From Nocardia sp. MH4 (GTDB lineage: Bacteria > Actinomycetota > Actinomycetes > Mycobacteriales > Mycobacteriaceae): DNA of 61,953 bases. Where the stretch lies: the NCBI RefSeq assembly GCF_019266065.1, contig NZ_LPNR01000122.1:13682-75634 (forward strand), given 5' to 3'. Positions 50,914-58,520 of the stretch are shown in pieces (the first letter of the stretch is position 1; each line of letters starts with the position of its first letter). The notes beneath the pieces were generated by a model. That model saw only the letters and a program-made list of their open reading frames with translations, ran no database searches and was not told the origin of the DNA. Made by a program: the position numbers and the translations under genes.

Positions 50914-51709
50914 GGGTCGCTCCCTTCATGCGAGCCGCCTCGACCTGATCGCGCAGCGTTTCCCAGATTTCCTTGTAGAGGTCGCGGAACTCCTCGGTCA
51001 GGCGTACCTCCTCGACATTGCGCGGCCGTTCGAGCGTGACGCGGAAGTCACCGCACACCGTCGCCGGGCTCGCGGTCATCACCACGACGCGATCGGCCAG
51101 GGCGATGGCCTCCTCCAGGTCGTGGGTCACGAAGATCACCGCGGCGTCGGTGCCCGCCCACACGCGCAGCAGTTCGTCCTGCATGAGCTGGCGGGTCTGC
51201 ACGTCGAGCGCGCTGAACGGCTCGTCCATGAGGATGATCTCGGGCTCGTTGACCAGTGTCTGCGCCAGCGCGACGCGCTTGCGCATGCCGCCGGAGAGCT
51301 GATGCGGGTAGTAGTCCTCGAACCCGGCCAGACCGACGATGCGCACCCACTCGGCGGCCTCGGCCTTGGCCTGGGCCTTCGGCACGCCCCGGAACCGCGG
51401 GCCGAGCGCGACGTTGTCGAGGACGCTGCGCCAGGGCAGCACGGCATCCTGCTGGAACATGTAGCCGATGCCGTCGGGGATGCCGTCGACATCCTTGCCG
51501 CGCACCAGCGTCCGGCCCGCCGAGGTCGGCTCGAGGCCGGACACCAGCGAGAGGGTGGTGGACTTACCGCAGCCGGTCGGGCCGACCACGGCGACGAATT
51601 CGCCTGCGGCGACGGTGAAGTCGATGTTGCGCACCGCGGTGTGGATGCCACCGCCGGTTCCGGGGAAGCGCTTCGTCGCGCCCCGGAGTTCGATGAGTGG
51701 ATTGCTCAT
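50903..51709 (-). CDS. ABC importer ATPase (SsuB type)
   Basis: A 268-residue ATPase. Walker A is GPTGCGKST, the signature LSGGMRKRVALAQ, Walker B EIILMDEPFSALD, and the switch His follows in VIFVTHDLEEAI. It energises uptake through the adjacent permease. ATG 51709 has AGGAG five bases upstream. First gene of the operon; it diverges from the histidine kinase gene across 166 bases that hold paired operators. Confidence 0.93.
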   Translation of the reverse strand: MSNPLIELRGATKRFPGTGGGIHTAVRNIDFTVAAGEFVAVVGPTGCGKSTTLSLVSGLEPTSAGRTLVRGKDVDGIPDGIGYMFQQDAVLPWRSVLDNVALGPRFRGVPKAQAKAEAAEWVRIVGLAGFEDYYPHQLSGGMRKRVALAQTLVNEPEIILMDEPFSALDVQTRQLMQDELLRVWAGTDAAVIFVTHDLEEAIALADRVVVMTASPATVCGDFRVTLERPRNVEEVRLTEEFRDLYKEIWETLRDQVEAARMKGATRVA

Positions 51710-51791
51710 TGCTGCTCCTGTGTCCGGCGCCGCTGGGTGTGATGTGCGGCCGCTATCGAAAGATAAGTGGGCTGGGTCACAGTGCGCGCGC

Positions 51792-51840
51792 TTGTGCGCA
51801 CAACCAGCGCAACCAGCGATTCGACAGGTTGTGCGCATTG
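51792..51840. promoter_or_regulatory. paired operator between ABC operon and two-component genes
   Basis: A perfect 12-base palindrome TTGTGCGCACAA (51792-51803) and a second copy TTGTGCGCATTG (51829-51840) with start points 37 bases apart. Between them lies a nine-base tandem CAACCAGCG repeated twice (51801-51818). This is the expected layout for a dimeric response regulator acting on both divergent promoters. Confidence 0.55.
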
Positions 51841-51863
51841 TGCTCACGCGGTCGGGGCGTGCC

Positions 51864-51869
51864 TACACT
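51864..51869 (+). promoter_or_regulatory. -10 hexamer for histidine kinase gene
   Basis: TACACT with six bases to the GTG at 51876, giving a leaderless message. The second operator copy ends 23 bases upstream of it, so it overlaps the -35 region. Confidence 0.5.
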
Positions 51870-51875
51870 GAGCCG

Positions 51876-53966
51876 GTGAGGCTGTTCCCCCGGGGCGTCC
51901 GGCTGCGGACGCAGATCGTGTTGCTGCAGGTCGCGCTGGTCGCGCTGACCCTGGGGCTCGCGTTCGGGGTGTTCGCCTACCTCAGCGATCAGCGGCTCAC
52001 CGCCGAGTACGGGCAGCGGGCGCTGGCGATCGCGCGGACCGTCGCCAGTGATCCGGTGGTGCGCGCGGAGGTCGCCCGCTATGCGGCGCTGCCGCTCACG
52101 CCGGGGCCCGCGCTGCGCACCGAGCTCGCCGGCGGGCAGCTCGAGCGGACCGCCGAGGCGGCCCGGCAGCGCACCGACGCGCTGTTCGTGGTGATCACCG
52201 ACGATGCCGGACTGCGGCTGGCCCATCCCGATCCGGCCCGGCTCGGCGAGAAGGTGAGCACCGATCCGTCGCAGGCGCTGGGCGGGGCCGAGGTGGTGAT
52301 CAGCGAGCACGGCACACTCGGCGACTCGGTGCGCGCGAAAGTGCCGGTGCGCGCGCCGGATTCGGAGCGGGTGGTGGGTGAGGTGAGCGTCGGCATCTCC
52401 ACCGAGGCGGTGGGCGAGCAGCTGACGCGCGACCTGAGCAAGGCCGGTCTGCTGGTGCTCGGCGCGTTGTTCGCCGGGATCGCCGGATCGGTGCTGCTGG
52501 CACGGCGCTGGCACGGGCTGACCCTGGGCCTGCAACCCGCGGAACTGGCCGAGCTGGTGCGCGAACAGGATGTGGTGCTGCACGGTATCGGGGTGGGTGT
52601 GGTCGCGGTCGACGACCGGGGGCGCACCACGGTGATCAACGACGAGGCGCGCGCCCTGCTCGGCATCGAGGGCGACAGTGGTCGTCCGGTGGAGACGATC
52701 GGGCTGACCCCGCGCGTACTCGCGGCGTTCCGGGCCGCCGACGGGCGCCCGGTCCAGGCGGCGGTCGGCGACCGGATCGTGGTGGTCACCGCGCGCACGG
52801 TCACCCGCGACGGGCGGTCGCTGGGCGCGGTGCTGGATGTGCGCGACCGCACCGACGTCGAGTCGCTGACCCGGCAGCTGGACGCGGTGCGATCGATGAG
52901 CACCGTCCTGCGCGCCCAGCGGCACGAATTCGCCAACCGGTTACACCTGCTCAGCGGTCTGCTGCACGGCGACCGGCCCGGCGAGGCCGCACGCTACATC
53001 GACGAGCTGCTCGGCGCCGGTCCTCTCGGCGCCGCCATGCCGGGCATCGACACGGTGCGTGACCCGTACCTGCAAGCGTTCCTCGCCGCCAAGGCCGCGC
53101 ACGCCAGGGAGAACAATGTCGAGCTCCGGTTGGGGCCGAGCACCTGGGTCGACGCGAATCTGACTGCGCCCGTGGATGTCACGACGGTGCTGGGCAATCT
53201 GCTGGACAACGCGATCGACGCGGTCCGCCCGAGCGGCACGCCGGTGGCCGCCGAGGACGACGCCCGGACCTCGCCGCATGGCGCCGGTGTCGATCCCGAA
53301 TCGACAGCACCCGCCCGCACGGTGACCCCGCGGCCCTCGATCCACCCGGTCCGCCGATCGGCCGAGAGCGGAATGGGCTCGGCAGCACCGTTCGGCGGGG
53401 AATCCACCGATCCGGCGGCCGCCCGAACCGGCACGAAATCCGCGTCACAGCCCTGCGCGGCACCGACCGATCCGGCAGCGATACACGCCGACGCGGAATC
53501 CACCGCGCAATCCGGCTCGGCCGCAGTCGACACCGGCACGCAACCCGCAGCACAAGCCGGCGGGGAACCGAGCGGCGTCGGTGATCGAGGCGGGGAGGTC
53601 GCGGACGGGTCCGGGGCCGAACCGGGCGGTCGGCGCGCCGAGTCCGGTCCGCGTTTCGCCGTTTCGGCGGTGGTGGAAGTCGAACTGGTGCAAGAGGGTT
53701 CGACCCTGCACATCACGGTGGCCGACAGTGGCGGCGGGGTGGCGCCGGAGCTGGTGGACGCGGTGTTCGCGGACGGGGTCTCGACCAAAGAAGGGGCGGG
53801 GGTGCCGGGCGGACGCGGGGTCGGGCTCGCGTTGTCCAGGCAGGTGGCCAGGGCGCTCGGCGGGGACGTGTGGCTGGCGTCGGCGGGGACACCGGCGGGG
53901 GAACTGAGCGGGGCGGAGTTCATCGCGCGTCTGCCGGGCGTGCTGACCGAAGGAGACCCGCCGTGA
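51876..53966 (+). CDS. DcuS/CitA-type sensor histidine kinase with inserted ATP-binding domain
   Basis: A 696-residue sensor. A first helix (about 10-32), an extracytoplasmic sensor domain of the CitA/DcuS type to about residue 185, a second helix, a PAS domain (HGIGVGVVAVDDRGRTTVIN) and the H-box LRAQRHEFANRLHLLSGLL with His350 follow in order. The N-box is NLLDNAIDAV from Asn441, but the G-box VADSGGG begins only near residue 615. Usually these are about 35-40 residues apart; some 135 residues of low-complexity Ala/Thr/Ser/Pro-rich sequence lie between. The family senses carboxylates. The stop overlaps the regulator start (GTGA). Confidence 0.88.
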   Translation: MRLFPRGVRLRTQIVLLQVALVALTLGLAFGVFAYLSDQRLTAEYGQRALAIARTVASDPVVRAEVARYAALPLTPGPALRTELAGGQLERTAEAARQRTDALFVVITDDAGLRLAHPDPARLGEKVSTDPSQALGGAEVVISEHGTLGDSVRAKVPVRAPDSERVVGEVSVGISTEAVGEQLTRDLSKAGLLVLGALFAGIAGSVLLARRWHGLTLGLQPAELAELVREQDVVLHGIGVGVVAVDDRGRTTVINDEARALLGIEGDSGRPVETIGLTPRVLAAFRAADGRPVQAAVGDRIVVVTARTVTRDGRSLGAVLDVRDRTDVESLTRQLDAVRSMSTVLRAQRHEFANRLHLLSGLLHGDRPGEAARYIDELLGAGPLGAAMPGIDTVRDPYLQAFLAAKAAHARENNVELRLGPSTWVDANLTAPVDVTTVLGNLLDNAIDAVRPSGTPVAAEDDARTSPHGAGVDPESTAPARTVTPRPSIHPVRRSAESGMGSAAPFGGESTDPAAARTGTKSASQPCAAPTDPAAIHADAESTAQSGSAAVDTGTQPAAQAGGEPSGVGDRGGEVADGSGAEPGGRRAESGPRFAVSAVVEVELVQEGSTLHITVADSGGGVAPELVDAVFADGVSTKEGAGVPGGRGVGLALSRQVARALGGDVWLASAGTPAGELSGAEFIARLPGVLTEGDPP

Positions 53967-54640
53967 GCCGGACCGAGTTCAGCGTGCTCGTCGTGGACGA
54001 CGACTTCCGGGTGGCGAACATGCACGCCGGAATCGTCGGGGCGCTCCCGGGATTCACCGTGGGCGCGGTCGTGAATACGGTGGCCGCGGCGCGGCAGGCG
54101 CTGGCCGAGGCCAGCTTCGACCTGGCCCTGGTGGACGTGTACCTGCCGGACGGATCCGGGATCGACCTGGTCCGGGAGCTGCGCTGCGATGCCATGATGC
54201 TCACCGCCGCCACCGAATCCGCCACGGTGCGGGCGGCGGCGACGGCGGGCGCTCTCGCCTACCTGGTGAAGCCGTTCGATCACACCGTGCTCGCCGCACG
54301 ACTGGCCGGATACGGGCGCTACCGGCGGATCCTGGCGGCGCCGGATGTCACCGCCCGCGACGTCGACGCGGCCTGGGACGCCCTGCGCCCGGCCCCGCCC
54401 GCCCCCGACCGTGCCGCCGCCGCGACCTCTCCCACCCGGGAGTTGGTATTGCGGGCGGCGCAGAGCGCGGACGCGCCGATGTCGGCGGGCGAGATAGCGA
54501 CCGCCATCGGCATCTCACGCGCCACCGCCCAGCGCTACCTCGCCGCCCTCGTCACCACCGGTGACCTACGCATGCAGCTGCGCTACGGCGCGACCGGACG
54601 CCCCGAACAGGAGTACTCCCCCACCCGCCGCACCCCCTGA
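53963..54640 (+). CDS. DcuR/CitB-type response regulator
   Basis: A 225-residue regulator. The receiver has the acidic pocket VLVVDDDFRVANMH, phospho-acceptor Asp58 in LALVDVYLPDGSG, and the Lys of YLVKPFD. The C-terminal DNA-binding domain has an HTH (SAGEIATAIGISRATAQRYL). GTG 53963 overlaps the kinase stop as GTGA and follows AAGGAG. It most likely binds the TTGTGCGCA sites upstream of the kinase gene and so controls the divergent ABC importer; that is inference from position. Confidence 0.93.
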   Translation: MSRTEFSVLVVDDDFRVANMHAGIVGALPGFTVGAVVNTVAAARQALAEASFDLALVDVYLPDGSGIDLVRELRCDAMMLTAATESATVRAAATAGALAYLVKPFDHTVLAARLAGYGRYRRILAAPDVTARDVDAAWDALRPAPPAPDRAAAATSPTRELVLRAAQSADAPMSAGEIATAIGISRATAQRYLAALVTTGDLRMQLRYGATGRPEQEYSPTRRTP

Positions 54641-54883
54641 TCGCCGCAGGGCACGATACCGAGCAACCGCACCATGGCCCGCACCCGCCACACCGCGCCA
54701 CCACGGTCCACGTCCGCCGCGGCGCTACCGCACCACGGACCGCTCGCCGCTGCGGTGCCACCGCACCGTTGTCTGTCCTCGGCACGGCGACGACGACGCG
54801 CCGACGTACTGACCGCGAGGTGTAGGAACGGCCACGGCGGGGTACTGAACGGGGTTACGCCCCAGACGGTTTGGAGTACGGCC

Positions 54884-55402
54884 TTGACCGACCCCCGCTT
54901 TCCGCAGCCCTACCAGCCGCCCCGTTTTCCGCCGGGTCCACCCGAGCCGAATGCCGTCACCGCGATCTTCGCCGGCATTCTCGCCGTTCTCGGCGGACTG
55001 CGTGGCGTGTTCGGCGCCGTCGCCATCCCGTTCCTGACCACCGACCCCGACTTCGACCCGACCGGGTTCTGGAGCAAGATCCAAGTGCTGCTGGGCATTT
55101 CGGCACTGTGCTCGCTGATCCTGCTCATCGGCGGCATCCTGATGCTGGCGCGCAAGAAGGTGTCGCGGGTGCTGATCGGGGTCGGCGGGACCGGCACTCT
55201 GGCGCTGTCGATCATCACCACGATCGCGCTGTACAACCATCTGGACGCGCAGACCGATGATTCCACGTCGCTCACCGTGTCGTTCGATTCCGATCTGAGT
55301 GTGTTCAACGCGATCGGGTTCCTGTTCAACATCGCGCTGCTGGTGCTGACCTTCCTGCCGAGCACGGGGCGCTGGCTGGCCCACCGCCGACCCGGATACT
55401 GA
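54884..55402 (+). CDS. four-helix membrane protein of unknown function
   Basis: A 172-residue protein. A Pro-rich cytoplasmic start (RFPQPYQPPRFPPGPPEP) is followed by four hydrophobic segments at about residues 25-50, 65-90, 95-120 and 143-162. Between helices three and four lies an acidic, Ser/Thr-rich loop. Proteins of this plan are common in mycolata but unnamed. TTG 54884 is taken because GGAG lies eight bases upstream. The 243 bases before it (54641-54883) contain coding-like but start-less sequence and nothing else recognisable. Confidence 0.65.
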   Translation: MTDPRFPQPYQPPRFPPGPPEPNAVTAIFAGILAVLGGLRGVFGAVAIPFLTTDPDFDPTGFWSKIQVLLGISALCSLILLIGGILMLARKKVSRVLIGVGGTGTLALSIITTIALYNHLDAQTDDSTSLTVSFDSDLSVFNAIGFLFNIALLVLTFLPSTGRWLAHRRPGY

Positions 55403-55476
55403 CCGAAATTCCCTCGACCCGGCGATCTCTCGACGCTAGCGTGGCCTCCTGCCCGTCCCCGTCGAGAGGAACCGCC

Positions 55477-56316
55477 GTGTCCGAAGCCGAGGCGATCGCC
55501 GCCAACCGCGCCAACTGGGACGACCGGGCCGACGTCCACGCGCGCTCGCGGATGTACGACGTCGACGCCTTTCTCGCCGACCCGGCCGCGATTTCCTCGG
55601 TGGTGCGCAACGATCTGGCGGTGCTGGCGCCGCACCTGCCCGACACCGGAATCGCCGGGCGCTCGCTGCTGCACCTGCAGTGCCATATCGGCACCGACAC
55701 CGTGTCATGGGCCCGGCTGGGCGCGATCGACGTGCACGGGCTCGATCTGTCCCCGAACTCGCTGCGGCACGCGGCGCGCATCGCCGCGGCCGACGGACGC
55801 GACATCACCTGGGTCGAGGGAGATGCCCGGTTCGCCTCGTCGGTGATCGACCGGTCGTTCGACACCATCGTGACGAGCACGGGCACGATCGTCTGGCTGC
55901 CCGAACTGACCGCGTGGGCCCGCTCGATCCACGATCTGCTCGCCCCCGGCGGAGTGTTCGTGCTCCGCGACGACCACCCGATCCTGGGCGCCATGGACTT
56001 CGAGCCCTGGCGGATCACCGACGACTACCTCGCCGGGGGCGGCGCCCGCACCTATTCGGACGCGGGCACCTACACCGAGGATTCGGCGGGCTCGATCGCG
56101 CACACGACCAATCACGAATGGCGCCACGACCTGGGCGAGGTTGTCGGCGCGCTGCTCGCGGCGGGCCTGCGGATCGAGGCGCTGCACGAACTGCCCTACC
56201 TGGATTGGCGGCCGTTCGGCGACCTCGTCGCCTGCCCGGAAGGCTGGGCGCTGCCGCCGGGGGCACCACGGATCCCGCTGAACTTCGCCGTCGTCGCCCG
56301 GCGTCCCGGGCGGTGA
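55477..56316 (+). CDS. class I SAM-dependent methyltransferase
   Basis: A 279-residue methyltransferase. Motif I is a variant, SLLHLQCHIGTDTVSWARLG, followed by VHGLDLSPNSLRHA (motif II Asp) and FDTIVTSTGTIVWLPEL. RDDHPILGAMDFEP is typical of a group of small-molecule methyltransferases with unknown substrates. GTG 55477 has AGAGGA upstream; a TAGCGT -10 lies at 55436-55441. Alone on its strand, convergent with dxs over a strong hairpin. Confidence 0.88.
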   Translation: MSEAEAIAANRANWDDRADVHARSRMYDVDAFLADPAAISSVVRNDLAVLAPHLPDTGIAGRSLLHLQCHIGTDTVSWARLGAIDVHGLDLSPNSLRHAARIAAADGRDITWVEGDARFASSVIDRSFDTIVTSTGTIVWLPELTAWARSIHDLLAPGGVFVLRDDHPILGAMDFEPWRITDDYLAGGGARTYSDAGTYTEDSAGSIAHTTNHEWRHDLGEVVGALLAAGLRIEALHELPYLDWRPFGDLVACPEGWALPPGAPRIPLNFAVVARRPGR

Positions 56317-56321
56317 ACGCA

Positions 56322-56353
56322 CTGCGCGCTCGGTGTCGTCACCGAGCGCGCAG
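56322..56353. terminator. bidirectional hairpin between methyltransferase gene and dxs
   Basis: A perfect fourteen-base stem, CTGCGCGCTCGGTG (56322-56335) with CACCGAGCGCGCAG (56340-56353), closed by the loop TCGT. No T-run, but it lies between two convergent gene ends. Confidence 0.7.
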
Positions 56354-56370
56354 GATCTCGTGGTCGCCGA

Positions 56371-58269
56371 TCAGCGCGCCCGCAGCCAGCCGCCGATGCG
56401 CTGGGCGATCGCGTCGGGGGTCAGGCCCAGCTCCTCGAGGATCTCTGCGCGCGAGGCGTGATCCAGGAACTGCTGGGGCACACCGAGATCGCGGGTCGGC
56501 ACATCGAGACCGGCGTCGCGCAGGCGGGCCGAGACCGTCGAACCGATACCGCCGTGCAGGCCGCCGTCCTCGACGGTGACGACGAGCCGGTAGTTCTCGG
56601 CCAGCTTGACCAGCGTGTCCGACACCGGGATGACCCAGCGCGGGTCGACCACGGTGACCGAGATGCCCTGGGGCTCCAAGAGTTCGGCGACCCGCATGGC
56701 CGTCTCGGCGAACGGGCCGACCGCGACGATCAGGACGTCGCCGTGCTGGGCCTGCGCCGAGCCGGCACCGGGGACCGCCAGGCGCAGCACGTCGAGACCG
56801 TCGAGTCGTTCCACCGCCGTGATGTCCTCGGCGACACTGCCCTTCGGGAACCGCAGCACCGTCGGACCGTCGGAGATCGCCAGCGCCTCGGCGAGTTCCT
56901 CGCGCAGGGTGGCGCCGTCGCGCGGAGCGGCGACCCGGATGCCGGGAATGATGCCGAGCAGCGAGAAGTCCCACATGCCGTTGTGGCTGGCGCCGTCGGG
57001 GCCGGTGATGCCCGCGCGGTCCAGCACCACCGTGACCGGCTGCTTCAGCAGCGCGACATCCATGAGCAGCTGGTCGAACGCGCGGTTGAGGAAGGTGGAG
57101 TAGATCGCGACGACGGGGTGCATGCCGCCCAGCGCCAGACCGGCGGCCGAGGCCATCGCGTGCTGTTCGGCGATGCCCACGTCGAACATGCGGTCCGGGA
57201 AGCGCTCGCCGAAGGGCGCCAGGCCGGTCGGGCCGGGCATGGCCGCGGTGATGGCGACGATGTCCTCGCGCCGCGAGGCGTGCTCGATGAGTTCCTCGGA
57301 GAACACCGCCGTCCAGCCCTTGGCCTTCTTGCCCGCGAGCGGGCGGCCGGTGAGCGGGTCGATCGGGTCGCAGGCGTGCATCTGGTCGGCGACGTGGTTC
57401 TCGGCGTGCTCGTAGCCGTTGCCCTTGCGGGTGACCACGTGCACGACCACCGGTCCGCCGAAGTCCTTGGCGCGGCGCATGGCCGCCTCAAGCGCCACCA
57501 GATCGTGGCCGTCGACCGGGCCGACGTACTTCATGCCCAGATCGGCGAACAGTTCCTGCGGGCTGACCGCGTCCTTGATCCCCGCCTTGAGCGCGTGAAC
57601 CATCGAATACGCCGAATCCCCCACGGCCGGAATGCTTTTGAGAAGGCGCTTCCCGGCGTCGAGGGCGTGCTCGTAGGCGGGCTGGGTGCGCAGCGCGGTC
57701 AGCCGGTCGGCCAGGCCGCCGATGGTCGGCGCGTAGGAGCGGCCGTTGTCGTTGACCACGACCACCACCGGACGGTCGGGCGCGCCCGCGATGTTGTTGA
57801 GCGCCTCCCAGCACATCCCGCCGGTGAGCGCGCCGTCACCGACGACGGCGACGACGGTGCGGTCCTGCTCGCTCAGCGCGAAGGCCTTGGCCAGGCCGTC
57901 GGCATAGGACAGCGCGGCCGAGGCGTGCGAGGACTCCACCCAGTCGTGCTCGCTCTCGGCGCGGCTGGGGTAGCCCGACAGGCCGTCGCGCATGCGCAGC
58001 GAGTCGAATCGGTCCTTGCGGCCGGTGAGGATCTTGTGCACATACGCCTGATGGCCGGTGTCGAAGATCAGCGGATCGGCCGGGGAGTCGAAGATCCGGT
58101 GTAGCGCGATGGTCAGTTCGACCACGCCTAGGTTGGGGCCGAGGTGGCCTCCGGTGGCGGCGACCTTCTGCACCAGGAACTCGCGGATCTCGTCCGCCAG
58201 GTCCCGCAGTTGCGGCACGCTCAGCCGGCGCAGATCTTCGGGTGAATCCACCCGCGACAGCACTCCCAC
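56371..58269 (-). CDS. dxs: 1-deoxy-D-xylulose-5-phosphate synthase
   Basis: A 632-residue thiamine-diphosphate enzyme, first step of the MEP isoprenoid pathway (pyruvate plus glyceraldehyde 3-phosphate). GGHLGPNLGVVELTIALH, the ThDP site VVGDGALTGGMCWEALNNI with NDN, the acid-base region FDVGIAEQHAMASAAGLALG and C-terminal ADHASRAEILEELG-like block (DHASRAEILEELG) are all seen. GTG 58269 has GGAGGGAG upstream at wide spacing; a GTG two codons later is possible. It corresponds to Rv2682c. Confidence 0.96.
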   Translation of the reverse strand: MGVLSRVDSPEDLRRLSVPQLRDLADEIREFLVQKVAATGGHLGPNLGVVELTIALHRIFDSPADPLIFDTGHQAYVHKILTGRKDRFDSLRMRDGLSGYPSRAESEHDWVESSHASAALSYADGLAKAFALSEQDRTVVAVVGDGALTGGMCWEALNNIAGAPDRPVVVVVNDNGRSYAPTIGGLADRLTALRTQPAYEHALDAGKRLLKSIPAVGDSAYSMVHALKAGIKDAVSPQELFADLGMKYVGPVDGHDLVALEAAMRRAKDFGGPVVVHVVTRKGNGYEHAENHVADQMHACDPIDPLTGRPLAGKKAKGWTAVFSEELIEHASRREDIVAITAAMPGPTGLAPFGERFPDRMFDVGIAEQHAMASAAGLALGGMHPVVAIYSTFLNRAFDQLLMDVALLKQPVTVVLDRAGITGPDGASHNGMWDFSLLGIIPGIRVAAPRDGATLREELAEALAISDGPTVLRFPKGSVAEDITAVERLDGLDVLRLAVPGAGSAQAQHGDVLIVAVGPFAETAMRVAELLEPQGISVTVVDPRWVIPVSDTLVKLAENYRLVVTVEDGGLHGGIGSTVSARLRDAGLDVPTRDLGVPQQFLDHASRAEILEELGLTPDAIAQRIGGWLRAR

Positions 58270-58307
58270 CTGAACTCGCTCCCTCCGGACTACTGTGTGA
58301 TCCGCCC

Positions 58308-58313
58308 AGTGTA
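58308..58313 (-). promoter_or_regulatory. -10 hexamer for dxs
   Basis: TACACT on the minus strand, expected start near 58301, leaving a leader of about 32 bases with the ribosome site GGAGGGAG. Unlike most genes here this one appears to have a conventional leader. Confidence 0.4.
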
Positions 58314-58508
58314 TTTGGCCGTGCGGGCGGCTCCGGCTCGCGGGCCCTTCCGGGTGCCCCGCACCGACGATCACAGCGGGCGTGCCGGTCCCCCGCGGCA
58401 CGCCGCTGAACAGGGCGCGCCGCCGCCTGGCGCCGTCACCACGGGCCGCGATCGCCTGTGAGGACTATCTCCCCCGCGCGTCCCCGCGGGACCGGCCACG
58501 CCGCGTCC

Positions 58509-58514
58509 TAGAGT
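58509..58514 (+). promoter_or_regulatory. -10 hexamer for glutaminase gene
   Basis: TAGAGT with six bases to the GTG at 58521, giving a leaderless message. Confidence 0.45.
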
Positions 58515-58520
58515 GTCGCT

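Noticed and set aside
48988..51039. A 683-codon plus-strand frame opposite the ABC importer genes
   Set aside because: It is antisense to three clear ABC genes with Walker, EAA and lipobox motifs, and its composition is that of a shadow frame.
56322..56353. CRISPR or dispersed repeat
   Set aside because: It is a single perfect hairpin between convergent genes. No spaced direct repeats were seen anywhere in the window.
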